From NCBI GenBank assembly GCA_013816725.1, contig JACDEA010000016.1, positions 1-15,132 on the forward strand: DNA of 15,132 bases, read 5' to 3'. Every line of letters begins with the position of its first letter. Positions within the stretch are counted from its first letter, which is position 1. The translations under genes and the position numbers were made by a program. Below the pieces are notes generated by a model that saw only the letters and a program-made list of their open reading frames with translations, was not told the origin of the DNA and searched no databases. This DNA comes from Actinomycetota bacterium. GTDB taxonomy: Bacteria > Actinomycetota > Acidimicrobiia > Acidimicrobiales > JACDEA01. This document shows, in pieces, positions 6,280 to 13,534 of the stretch.

Positions 6280-8055
6280 GTGGTCCTGACGGCCGAATCT
6301 GAAAGTCAGCGGCGCGTGAGGGAATACGAGCGCGAGGTGGTCGAACTTCACGAGCAGACCAAGCTGCTCGAAGAGGAGGTCGTCAACCTCCGGCGTCGGC
6401 TCCAGAACGCGCCCAAGCGGGTCAGCACTCTCGAGGAGAAGCTCCTCGAGACCAAGGGTCAATTGGCCCAAGCGATCTCCCAGAACGAGAAGCTCACCTA
6501 CACCCTGCGCGAGGCGCGCGAGCACATCGCCGCGCTGCGCGAGGAGGTCGAGAAGCTCACCCAACCTCCGTCGGCCTACGGCACGTTCCTCGGCCTCAAC
6601 GACGACGGCACCGCCGACGTGTTCTCGGCCGGCCGCAAGATGCGCGTCTCGTTGCACCCCGAGTTGGAGGAGACCGACCTCCGCCGGGGCCACGAAGTCG
6701 TCCTCAACGAATCGCTGAACGTAATCCTGGCCCGCAACCCGGAACTGTCGGGCGAGGTCGTCACGCTGAAGGAGGTGCTCGACGATGGCTTGAGGGCGTT
6801 GATCGTCGGCCGGGCCGACGAGGAGCGCGTCGTGGAGATCGCTGACGAACTGCTCGACGTGAAGATCCGGGCCGGCGACAGCCTCCTCATGGACTCGCGC
6901 ACCGGGCTGTTGCTCGAGAAGTTGCCGCGGCCCGAGGTCGAGGAGCTGATCCTCGAAGAAGTGCCCGACATCACCTATGAGGACGTCGGCGGTCTGGATA
7001 CCCAGATCGAAGCGATCATGGATGCCGTCGAGCTGCCGTACCTCCACCGCGACCTGTTCACCGAGCACAAGCTGCCCGCCCCCAAGGGCATCCTTCTCTA
7101 CGGGCCGCCCGGTTGCGGCAAGACCCTCATCGCCAAGGCGGTGGCCAACTCCTTGGCCAAGAAGGTCGCGCAGGTCACCGGCGACAAGTCGGCGCGCAGC
7201 TACTTCCTCAACATCAAGGGCCCGGAGTTGCTGAACAAGTACGTCGGGGAAACCGAGCGCCAAATCCGCCTGGTGTTCCAGCGAGCCCGTGAAAAGTCCG
7301 AAGAGGGCGTGCCCGTTATCGTGTTCTTCGACGAGATGGACTCGCTATTCCGCACGCGCGGCACCGGCATCAGCTCGGACATGGAGTCCACGATCGTTCC
7401 GCAGCTTCTGGCCGAGATCGACGGTGTCGAGACGCTTCGCAACGTCATCGTCATCGGGGCGTCGAACCGCGAGGACCTGATCGACCCGGCCATCCTTCGA
7501 CCGGGCCGCCTCGACGTGAAGATCAAGATCGAACGGCCCGACGAGCAGTCGGCGGCGCAGATTTTCGCCCGGTACCTCACCGCCGACCTCCCGCTGGAGG
7601 AGGCCGAGGTCACGTCACTGGGCGGTGGCGACCGCGAGAAGGCGGTGCGGGCGATGATCGAGAAGACGGTCGAGGCGATGTATCTCGCCGACGACGACAA
7701 CCGCTTCCTCGAGGTCACCTACCAGAACGGTGACAAGGAGATCATGTATTTCAAGGACTTCTCGTCCGGGGCCATGATCGAGAACATCGTGCGCCGGGCC
7801 AAGAAGCTGGCCATTAAGCGCACGATCGCCGGCGAGGGGAGGGGCATCCGCGTCGACGACCTGCTGGCGTCGATCAAGCAGGAGTACAAGGAACACGAGG
7901 ATCTGCCCAACACCACCAACCCCGACGACTGGGCCAAGATCTCGGGCAAGAAGGGCGAGCGCATCGTCTATGTGCGCACCCTCATCTCGCACGGCCCCGA
8001 CGACGCCACCGGCGGGCGCTCTATCGAGCGGGTCGCCACGGGGCAATACCTGTAG
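6280..8055 (+). CDS. arc: Proteasome-associated AAA+ ATPase ARC/Mpa
   Basis: A 591-residue hexameric unfoldase of the bacterial proteasome. It recognises Pup through its N-terminal coiled coil, unfolds the tagged protein and feeds it to the 20S core. Order seen: a coiled coil at about residues 8-95 (rich in Glu/Arg/Leu heptads), an OB-fold region to about 235, and the AAA+ module with Walker A G275-PPGCGKT-282 and Walker B D351-E352 (VFFDEMDS). The C terminus GQYL has the penultimate Tyr that docks into the proteasome alpha ring. GTG 6280 is chosen because it follows GGAGAGG and gives the usual family length; the upstream in-frame extension has no family-like sequence. dop follows after 41 bases. 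Confidence 0.96.
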   Translation: MVLTAESESQRRVREYEREVVELHEQTKLLEEEVVNLRRRLQNAPKRVSTLEEKLLETKGQLAQAISQNEKLTYTLREAREHIAALREEVEKLTQPPSAYGTFLGLNDDGTADVFSAGRKMRVSLHPELEETDLRRGHEVVLNESLNVILARNPELSGEVVTLKEVLDDGLRALIVGRADEERVVEIADELLDVKIRAGDSLLMDSRTGLLLEKLPRPEVEELILEEVPDITYEDVGGLDTQIEAIMDAVELPYLHRDLFTEHKLPAPKGILLYGPPGCGKTLIAKAVANSLAKKVAQVTGDKSARSYFLNIKGPELLNKYVGETERQIRLVFQRAREKSEEGVPVIVFFDEMDSLFRTRGTGISSDMESTIVPQLLAEIDGVETLRNVIVIGASNREDLIDPAILRPGRLDVKIKIERPDEQSAAQIFARYLTADLPLEEAEVTSLGGGDREKAVRAMIEKTVEAMYLADDDNRFLEVTYQNGDKEIMYFKDFSSGAMIENIVRRAKKLAIKRTIAGEGRGIRVDDLLASIKQEYKEHEDLPNTTNPDDWAKISGKKGERIVYVRTLISHGPDDATGGRSIERVATGQYL

Positions 8056-8096
8056 TCGCAACGTGAGCGACTGGGGTTAAGGTCGCTTCACTACCT

Positions 8097-9608
8097 ATGG
8101 CGATAGTGAAGGTGTGCGGGATCGAGACGGAGTACGGGATTCTGCTCCGGGGCTCGGGCGAGTCCAATCCCATCGCCGCGTCGTCGGTCCTCATCAACGC
8201 GTACGTGCAGGACCTGCAGCAGAGTCCCGTACCCGGCGGCGAACGCATCGAGTGGGACTTCGAAGACGAGTCGCCCGGCAACGACGCTCGGGGCTTTGCT
8301 CGCGAGGGCGCGATGCCGCCGGAGGTGGAAACCCACCTTGTCAACACCGTGCTCACCAACGGCGCGCGCTACTACGTCGACCACGCCCACCCGGAGTTCT
8401 CAACGCCGGAGTGCGCCGACGCGCTCGAAGTCGTGCGGTTCGACCGGGCCGGCGAGGTGATCCTCGCCCGTTCCATCGACGCCGCCGCCCGCTCGCTGCC
8501 GACCGGGCAGGGCATCTTCATCTACAAGAACAACTCGGACGGCAAGGGCAACTCCTACGGGTGCCACGAGAACTACATGATGGACAGGGCGGTCCCGTTC
8601 GGCCGCATCGTGCGCCACGTGATGCCGCACTTCGTCACCCGCCAGATTTACTGTGGCGCGGGCAAGGTCGGTTGTGAGACGGCGTCGCCCAACGACAAGA
8701 AGGTCACGTTCCAGCTCTCGCAGCGGGCCGACTTCTTCGAGGAGGAGGTCGGTCTGGAAACCACGTTGAAGCGGCCGATCGTCAACACCCGCGACGAGCC
8801 GCACGCCGACGCGCAGAAGTACCGCCGGCTTCACGTGATCGTGGGCGACGCCAACATGTCGGAGGTGTCGACGCTGCTCAAGGTCGGGACCACCGCGATC
8901 GTCCTGGCCATGATCGAGGACGACTGGTTCGGCGAGCGGGAGTTGAGTCTGGCCACCCCCGTGCAGGCCATCCGGCGCATCTCGCACGACCTCACGTTGA
9001 GCGAGCCGATGACGATGGCCAACGGCTCGACGATGACCGCGATCGAGATCCAGTGGGAGCTGCTCGATCTCGCTCGCAAGTACGCCGAGGATCGCGGGCT
9101 CGAGTGCGTCAACCAGGCTGTGGGCACCGACGTGCTGCAGCGATGGGAAGCGGCGCTCAGCGCGCTGGAGACCGATCCGTCGACGCAGGCCGGCCAGGTC
9201 GACTGGGTGGCCAAGTACCGGTTGCTCGAGGGCTACCGCGACCGCCACGGCCTCGACTGGGACGACCACCGCCTGGCCGCCATGGATCTCCAGTACCACG
9301 ACGTCCGCCCCGAGAAGTCGCTGGCGGCGCGCGTCGGTCTCGAACGGGTAACGACTGACGCCGGCGTGATCGAGGCCATTACCGAGCCCCCGCGCGACAC
9401 CCGGGCCTACTTCCGGGGCAAGTGCCTCCAGAAATGGGCGGGATCGGTCGCCGCCGCCAACTGGGACTCCCTGGTGTTCGACCTCGGTTCCGATCCGCTG
9501 CGGCGGGTACCGATGATGGAACCGCTCAAAGGAACAGCGGAGTTCGTCGATAGGTTGTTAGAAGAGTGCCAAACCCCGGCAGAGCTGATCGAGCGCCTGG
9601 GTTCATAG
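8097..9608 (+). CDS. dop: Pup deamidase/depupylase Dop
   Basis: A 503-residue member of the carboxylate-amine/glutamine-synthetase-like fold that removes Pup from substrates and, where needed, deamidates PupGln. Family residues are E10 (GIETEYG), the catalytic D95 (YYVDHAHPEF) and the NNSDGKGNSYGCHENY motif shared with PafA. The insertion at about residues 41-80, containing WDFEDESPGNDARG, is the Dop loop absent from PafA, so this is Dop and not a second ligase. Because Pup in this locus is already encoded with C-terminal Glu, the depupylase role should dominate. TAAGGT (8078-8083) resembles a -10 element, but no -35 is visible; co-transcription with arc is likely. The stop codon overlaps the pup ribosome binding site. 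Confidence 0.95.
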   Translation: MAIVKVCGIETEYGILLRGSGESNPIAASSVLINAYVQDLQQSPVPGGERIEWDFEDESPGNDARGFAREGAMPPEVETHLVNTVLTNGARYYVDHAHPEFSTPECADALEVVRFDRAGEVILARSIDAAARSLPTGQGIFIYKNNSDGKGNSYGCHENYMMDRAVPFGRIVRHVMPHFVTRQIYCGAGKVGCETASPNDKKVTFQLSQRADFFEEEVGLETTLKRPIVNTRDEPHADAQKYRRLHVIVGDANMSEVSTLLKVGTTAIVLAMIEDDWFGERELSLATPVQAIRRISHDLTLSEPMTMANGSTMTAIEIQWELLDLARKYAEDRGLECVNQAVGTDVLQRWEAALSALETDPSTQAGQVDWVAKYRLLEGYRDRHGLDWDDHRLAAMDLQYHDVRPEKSLAARVGLERVTTDAGVIEAITEPPRDTRAYFRGKCLQKWAGSVAAANWDSLVFDLGSDPLRRVPMMEPLKGTAEFVDRLLEECQTPAELIERLGS

Positions 9609-9617
9609 GAGAACGCA

Positions 9618-9815
9618 ATGCCTGAGCGGGAACAGAAAAAGAAGCAGACGACCGCCCGAGAGGACCAAACCGTCGAAGAGGCCCCGGCGCCGGACTCCAA
9701 GCAGGGCGACAAGATCAAGGCCGAACTCGACGAGCTTCTCGACGAAATCGACGAGGTGCTGGAGGAAAATGCTGAGGATTTCGTGAGGTCGTATGTCCAA
9801 AAAGGGGGGGAATGA
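9618..9815 (+). CDS. pup: Prokaryotic ubiquitin-like protein Pup (native GGE terminus)
   Basis: A 65-residue intrinsically disordered modifier that PafA joins through its C-terminal Glu side chain to target lysines. The disordered N-terminal half (PEREQKKKQTTARED) engages the ARC pore. The helix-forming segment DELLDEIDEVLEENAEDFV binds the ARC coiled coil, and SYVQKGGE is the conserved end. The last codon is GAA, so no Gln deamidation is needed. The final codons form an A5-G7 run (9799-9810). A strong ribosome site, AGGAGA (9607-9612), overlaps the dop stop and lies five bases before ATG. In many actinobacteria prcB follows directly; here an endonuclease gene intervenes. Confidence 0.97.
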   Translation: MPEREQKKKQTTAREDQTVEEAPAPDSKQGDKIKAELDELLDEIDEVLEENAEDFVRSYVQKGGE

Positions 9816-9836
9816 GCGATTTATGCCTCAGATAAA

Positions 9837-9879
9837 CAGTGCATCGTTATGCTTCGTCGATGAAGCGTTGCAAGCACTG
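9837..9879 (+). other. Nested inverted repeats at the start of the HNH gene
   Basis: An outer stem pairs CAGTGC (9837-9842) with GCACTG (9874-9879). An inner stem pairs GCTTC (9851-9855) with GAAGC (9862-9866), and its 6-base loop holds the ATG of the endonuclease. Folding could hide the start codon. Neither stem is long, so this may be chance. Confidence 0.35.
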
Positions 9880-10423
9880 CGGAGACACAAAGTCGGTCGA
9901 TCTCTTCTACCGCGATACCGCCGCTCGGGACGGCCTGCGGCCTGAATGCAAGGCCTGCACGGCGACACGTCGCAAGGCTTGGTACGAGCAGAACAAGGGC
10001 CACGAGATCGCGCGCGTTAAGGCGTGGCAGGTCGCGAACTCGGAGCGCCATCTCGCCAACCAACGACAGCGGCGAGCGAAGCCCGAAGTGAAAGCTCGCG
10101 AACGCGAGGGTTACCTCTTGCGCAAGTACGGGATCACGCAGGCTCGGTACGACGAACTACTCGCGAAACAAGGCGGGGTTTGCGCCATCTGCGACCGACC
10201 GCCCTCCGACAAGATCAGCCTGCACGTTGATCACTCGCACGGCGATGGCGCGATTCGCGGATTGCTGTGCTTCCGATGTAACAACGCGCTGGGCGACCTT
10301 GGCGACGACCCCGCCACCCTGAAGCGCGCGATCGCTTACCTAACCCCGCCGAGCGAAGGTGACCTCCGGATAGCCGCCCTAGTTCGTGCCCGCCTGGAGC
10401 GCGAGTTGCTTCGTCAGAGGTAG
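9860..10423 (+). CDS. HNH endonuclease, recombination endonuclease VII-like
   Basis: A 187-residue protein (from ATG 9860) of the phage endonuclease VII-like HNH group. An N-terminal CxxC motif (C4, C7) is followed by the LFYRDTAARDGLRPECKAC type motif, then a basic helical linker. The nuclease domain has C108-AI-C111, H122-VDH-125, then C137-FR-C140-NN, giving four zinc ligands around a betabetaalpha metal site. Such genes are common in phages and as free-standing mobile elements. GC is lower than around it (32 of 60 bases at 9841-9900, against 41 of 60 in arc). No clear Shine-Dalgarno is seen; GTG 9839 is an alternative start seven residues upstream. It sits between pup and prcB. Whether it is mobile, captured or active is unknown. 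Confidence 0.88.
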   Translation: MKRCKHCGDTKSVDLFYRDTAARDGLRPECKACTATRRKAWYEQNKGHEIARVKAWQVANSERHLANQRQRRAKPEVKAREREGYLLRKYGITQARYDELLAKQGGVCAICDRPPSDKISLHVDHSHGDGAIRGLLCFRCNNALGDLGDDPATLKRAIAYLTPPSEGDLRIAALVRARLERELLRQR

Positions 10424-10599
10424 TTGACGCAGGTGCTCGCGGGCGTGGCCGTAGTTCGCGATCAGCCACGTCATGGCTGGGCGGGTCTCGTCGGCTGGCA
10501 TCGTCGACGGCGCTGTCGCCACTGTCGAGGGCTCGTCTTCGCCGGCGCCTCAACCCGCGGCTGAAGCCGGCGGCGTGCGGACTAGCGCCGCCCACCCAC

Positions 10600-10605
10600 T
10601 AACGT
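10600..10605 (+). promoter_or_regulatory. Candidate -10 element of prcB; end of a 192-base non-coding stretch
   Basis: TAACGT fits TANNNT and ends ten bases before the prcB ATG, which would give an almost leaderless mRNA. No Shine-Dalgarno precedes prcB. The same layout precedes pafA. The rest of the gap between the endonuclease gene and prcB (10424-10615) shows no gene or strong hairpin; TTGACG at 10424-10429 has no matching -10. Confidence 0.35.
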
Positions 10606-10615
10606 CCTGCGCGCC

Positions 10616-11407
10616 ATGACGCTGCCTATGTTCCCGGTCGACGAGAGCCCAGGCCCCAACTTCGCCGGGCTTCTCCAGAAGTTGGGGTTGGCGCCGCCCG
10701 TTCCCCTGGTCGGCGAGCTGGACGACATCCGCCACGGCACCACGATCGTCGCCATGCGCTACGCCGACGGCGTGATCATGGCCGGCGACCGCCGAGCCAC
10801 CGAGGGCTTCTCGATCGCCCACCGCGCCATCGAGAAGGTGTTCCCGGCCGATCGCCACAGCGGCGTCTCCATCGCCGGCGCCGCGGGGCCCGCCCTCGAC
10901 ATGGTGCGCCTCTTCCAGCTCCAGCTCGAGCACTACGAGAAGCTGAACGGCGCGGCGCTCAGCCTCGAAGGCAAGGCCAATCAACTGGCCCAGATGATCC
11001 GCGGCAACCTGCCGATGGCCATGCAAGGCCTGGCCGTCGTTCCGATCTTCGCCGGCTACGACCTGCGCCGGCAGACCGGCCGCATCTTCACCTACGACGT
11101 CACCGGTGGCCGTTACGAGGAGGCCGACTTCCACGCGACGGGGTCGGGCGGGCGCGACGCCCGCACCACGATCAAGCTGGGCTGGACCGAGAACATGGAC
11201 CGCGACTCGGCTGTCGAGCTGGCGGTGCAGGGCCTCTACGAAGCCTCCGAGGAGGACGCGGCAACGGGCGGGCCCGACCCCGTCCGCGGCATCTACCCCA
11301 CCGTGGCCACCATCACCGTCGAAGGGTTCGAACGGGTCGGCGATCCCGATGTGGCCGAGCGGTTCCGCGCCCTCATCCAGCACAAGACCGAAGCAGGGCA
11401 ACTCTGA
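10616..11407 (+). CDS. prcB: 20S proteasome beta subunit
   Basis: A 263-residue Ntn-hydrolase precursor that forms the two inner catalytic rings of the 20S core. Self-cleavage in HG|TTIVA would remove 41 residues and expose T42 as the nucleophile. Mature D17 and K33 correspond to D58 (AGDRRATEG) and K74 (IEKVF), both present, so the subunit should be active. ATG 10616 gives a propeptide of normal actinobacterial length (MTLPMFPVDESPGPNFA...). The stop overlaps the prcA start by one base (TGATG), so alpha and beta are translationally coupled. The gene is separated from pup by the HNH endonuclease gene and so probably needs its own promoter or long read-through. Confidence 0.96.
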   Translation: MTLPMFPVDESPGPNFAGLLQKLGLAPPVPLVGELDDIRHGTTIVAMRYADGVIMAGDRRATEGFSIAHRAIEKVFPADRHSGVSIAGAAGPALDMVRLFQLQLEHYEKLNGAALSLEGKANQLAQMIRGNLPMAMQGLAVVPIFAGYDLRRQTGRIFTYDVTGGRYEEADFHATGSGGRDARTTIKLGWTENMDRDSAVELAVQGLYEASEEDAATGGPDPVRGIYPTVATITVEGFERVGDPDVAERFRALIQHKTEAGQL

Positions 11408-12078
11408 TGTCGATGCCGTTCTACGTCTCGCCTGAGCAGTTCATGAAGGACAAGGCCGACTACGCGATCAAGGGCATCTCGCGCGGCCGCGCGCTCGTCG
11501 CCACCGCTTTCGCCGGCGGGATTCTGCTCGCCACCGAGAACCGCAACCCCAACCTGCACAAGATCAGCGAGGTGTACGACCGCATCGCCTTCGGCGGCGT
11601 CGGCCGGTACAGCGAGTTTGACCAGCTCCGGCAGGCCGGCATCCAGCACGCCGACGTGAAGGGCTACCAGTACAGCCGCGAGGACGTCGACGCCCGCTCC
11701 CTCGCCAACCTCTACGGGCAGTACCTCAACCAGGTCTTCACCCATGAGATGAAGCCGTACGAGGTAGAAATCCTCGTCGCCGAGGTGGGCGACGTGATCG
11801 ACGACGACCGCTTGTTCCACATCCTCTACGACGGAAATGTTGCCGAGGAGGACCGCTTCTCGGTCATCGGTGGCGACGCCGCGGCGATCCAGGAGCGCTT
11901 CGAGAGCCAGTTCAGCGCCGAGTGGGCCCTGACCGACGCGCTCAAAGCCGCCACCGGCGCGCTCACCGGGCCCGATCGCGAGGTGGGCGACCTCGAGGTC
12001 GCCGTACTCGAGCGGGGCGAGCCACGACGGGCGTTCCGTCGCATGGACGCCACCGAAGTAGCGACGCTCCTCGGCTAG
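11407..12078 (+). CDS. prcA: 20S proteasome alpha subunit
   Basis: A 223-residue non-catalytic subunit that forms the outer gate rings, which dock the ARC C-terminal GQYL tail. The N terminus MSMPFYVSPEQFMKDKADYA is the family's gating segment, followed by RGRALVATAFAGGILLATEN with no catalytic Thr, and an acidic C-terminal part. ATG 11407 overlaps the prcB stop. The gene ends eight bases before the stop of the opposing SPFH gene, so the two transcripts converge with almost no spacer. Confidence 0.95.
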   Translation: MSMPFYVSPEQFMKDKADYAIKGISRGRALVATAFAGGILLATENRNPNLHKISEVYDRIAFGGVGRYSEFDQLRQAGIQHADVKGYQYSREDVDARSLANLYGQYLNQVFTHEMKPYEVEILVAEVGDVIDDDRLFHILYDGNVAEEDRFSVIGGDAAAIQERFESQFSAEWALTDALKAATGALTGPDREVGDLEVAVLERGEPRRAFRRMDATEVATLLG

Positions 12079-12086
12079 TAGCCGAT

Positions 12087-13016
12087 TCAGTCGCCCCCGG
12101 GCACCGCGTCGAGCACTCCTTTGAGTGCTTGCGCGGCGCCCAGGAGCGCAGCACTTTCGAACGGCACCACGATCTTGGTGTTCTCGCTGTCGGCGAACTT
12201 CGACAGCGCGTCGAGTTGCAGGATCGCCACCAATGTGGGATCCGGATGGGCCTTCTTGATCGCCGAATAAACGGTCTCGATCGCCAGCGCGCGACCTTCA
12301 GCCTCGAAGATCGCCGCTTGGCGTGCGCCTTCGGCTTCGAGGATCGCGGCTTGCTTGTTGCCTTCGGCGGTGCGCACGAACGCCTGCGCATCGCCGTCGG
12401 CCACGTTGATCGCTGACTGTTGAATACCCTCGGACTCGAGGATCTTGGCCCGCTTCTCCTGGTCGGCCTGTTTCTGCAGGGCCAACGCCTGGAGGATTTG
12501 CGGCGGTGGGGCGATCTCCATGATCTCGATACGGCTGATGCGGATCCCCCACTTGTCGGTGACGACCTCCATCTGCTGCTGCACGTCGGTGTTGATGCGC
12601 TCGCGCTCGGACAGCGATTCATCCAGCGTCATGGTGCCGATGACCGAGCGCAGCGCCGTGCGGGCCAGCGCGTCGATGGCGATGTCGAAGTCGGCCACGC
12701 TGAACAGCGCCTGCTTGGCGTCGACGATCTGGGTGAAGATCGTGGCGTTCACGGTGACCACCACGTTGTCCTTGGTGATCACGTCCTGGCGGTCGCCGGG
12801 ACGCGGCGTCTCGCGCATGTCGACCTTCTGCAACGTGTCGACGAACGGCGCGACGACAACCAGGCCCGGATCGTGTGTCCTGCGATACTCGCCCAGCCGT
12901 TGCACTACACCGACCTGCCCCTGCTGCACGATGTTGATCATGCGCTGCAATGTGAACAGCAGCACGATCACCACCAACCCGAGCATGCCCAATCCGACTA
13001 TGGCTCCAGTGCCCAT
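12087..13016 (-). CDS. SPFH/Band 7 (stomatin-like) membrane protein
   Basis: A 309-residue SPFH-domain protein. It has one N-terminal membrane anchor (about residues 5-22, IVGLGMLGLVVIVLLF), the Band 7 domain (for example GVVQRLGEYRRTHDPGL and ERINTDVQQQMEVVTDKWGI), and a C-terminal helical region with repeated EAEG motifs (about residues 195-250) that oligomerise in this family. Stomatin-like proteins form membrane scaffolds that control membrane proteins or proteases. The ATG overlaps the stop of the upstream nfeD-type gene (TGATG on the minus strand), which is the classic NfeD-SPFH pair. Its place between prcA and pafA, on the opposite strand, does not show a functional link to the proteasome. 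Confidence 0.92.
   Translation of the reverse strand: MGTGAIVGLGMLGLVVIVLLFTLQRMINIVQQGQVGVVQRLGEYRRTHDPGLVVVAPFVDTLQKVDMRETPRPGDRQDVITKDNVVVTVNATIFTQIVDAKQALFSVADFDIAIDALARTALRSVIGTMTLDESLSERERINTDVQQQMEVVTDKWGIRISRIEIMEIAPPPQILQALALQKQADQEKRAKILESEGIQQSAINVADGDAQAFVRTAEGNKQAAILEAEGARQAAIFEAEGRALAIETVYSAIKKAHPDPTLVAILQLDALSKFADSENTKIVVPFESAALLGAAQALKGVLDAVPGGD
12112..12129. terminator. Possible convergent hairpin downstream of prcA
   Basis: AGCACTC (12112-12118), CTTT, GAGTGCT (12123-12129) forms a perfect 7-bp stem with a 4-base loop, 34 bases after the prcA stop and inside the 3' end of the opposing SPFH gene. No T-run follows in either direction, so strong intrinsic termination is unlikely. 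Confidence 0.25.
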
Positions 13017-13480
13017 CAGCCGATCTCCTCTCCCAACGCATTGACGGGCAGGACGACGAGCGTCGTGCCCTGTACGGCAGTGACCAACACTGGCGTGCGC
13101 GCCTCAATCGGGACGCCGCTGGCGCTGATCGCCAACCAGCGCTCGCCGGCCAGGCGCACGTGGCCGGCGTGATGGGTGTCGCCCACCGCGTCGAGCGTCA
13201 TGACCTCTTGGCCGACCAGGCCGCCGTGCACGCCGCGCGCCACCAACCCGCCGCGGTGCGAATGGACGATCCGGCTGACGTAGGGCCGCACGCCGACGAC
13301 ACCGACAGTCGACAGCCCTACCGCGACACCGGCTTGCAGCGCGTAGGCGTCGGGCGCCGCTATCGCCACCATGGCGGCGGCCAGCGCCCCGATGGCGCCG
13401 AACAGTGCGTAGAAGGCCCAGTGGTGCAACTCGAAGAGGAGCAGCGCCACCCCGACTACCGCCCACGCGACAACCATCAT
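13016..13480 (-). CDS. NfeD-family membrane protein (short form)
   Basis: A 154-residue NfeD protein of the short type: several hydrophobic segments (VVAWAVVGVALLLFELHHW and AALQ-like helices to about residue 70), then a soluble OB-fold domain at about residues 85-150, with GLVGQEVMTLDAVG and HVRLAGERWLA. The ClpP-like protease domain of long NfeD proteins is absent. It is thought to act with its SPFH partner, to which it is coupled by a one-base overlap. ATG 13480 is chosen because family similarity begins at MMVVAWAVVG; ATG 13477 is equally possible. No clear Shine-Dalgarno is visible. The upstream in-frame reading lies in the acyl-CoA dehydrogenase remnant and is spurious. Confidence 0.82.
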   Translation of the reverse strand: MMVVAWAVVGVALLLFELHHWAFYALFGAIGALAAAMVAIAAPDAYALQAGVAVGLSTVGVVGVRPYVSRIVHSHRGGLVARGVHGGLVGQEVMTLDAVGDTHHAGHVRLAGERWLAISASGVPIEARTPVLVTAVQGTTLVVLPVNALGEEIG

Positions 13481-13504
13481 TCTGGAGGCAATGACTAGCA
13501 GCTG

Positions 13505-13534
13505 ATTCGACGACTTCGTCGAGCGGGAGGTCAA
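13505..13534 (-). promoter_or_regulatory. Candidate nfeD-SPFH promoter inside the pseudogene
   Basis: On the minus strand TTGACC (plus 13529-13534), 18 bases, then TCGAAT (plus 13505-13510) would start transcription about 18 bases before ATG 13480. A near-perfect palindrome, TCGACGA-CT-TCGTCGA (13507-13522), overlaps it and could be an operator or chance, since the same bases encode the family peptide DDFVE on the plus strand. Confidence 0.35.

Noticed and set aside
5836..7263. 475-codon minus-strand open frame across arc and the ferredoxin
   Set aside because: It is the reverse-complement shadow of high-GC coding sequence; arc on the plus strand has every ATPase motif and the GQYL tail.
10424..10455. 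TTGACG-based promoter after the HNH stop
   Set aside because: No TANNNT element is found at 16-19 bases; the nearest candidate is CGTAGT at 20 bases.
10384..10525. Minus-strand open frame ending MTWLIANYGHAREHLRQLP..., antisense to the 3' end of the HNH gene
   Set aside because: It reads like protein but is only about 45 codons after an in-frame stop, overlaps the end of the HNH gene in antisense, has no ribosome site and matches no family I know.
9816..10615. Group I or II intron or intein around the HNH gene
   Set aside because: pup and prcB are both intact and separate, so nothing is interrupted; I see no intron core, reverse transcriptase or splicing motifs.
12073..12083. GGCTAGTAGCC palindrome at the prcA stop
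   Set aside because: Only a 4-bp stem is possible with a real loop and no T-run follows, so it is not a terminator.
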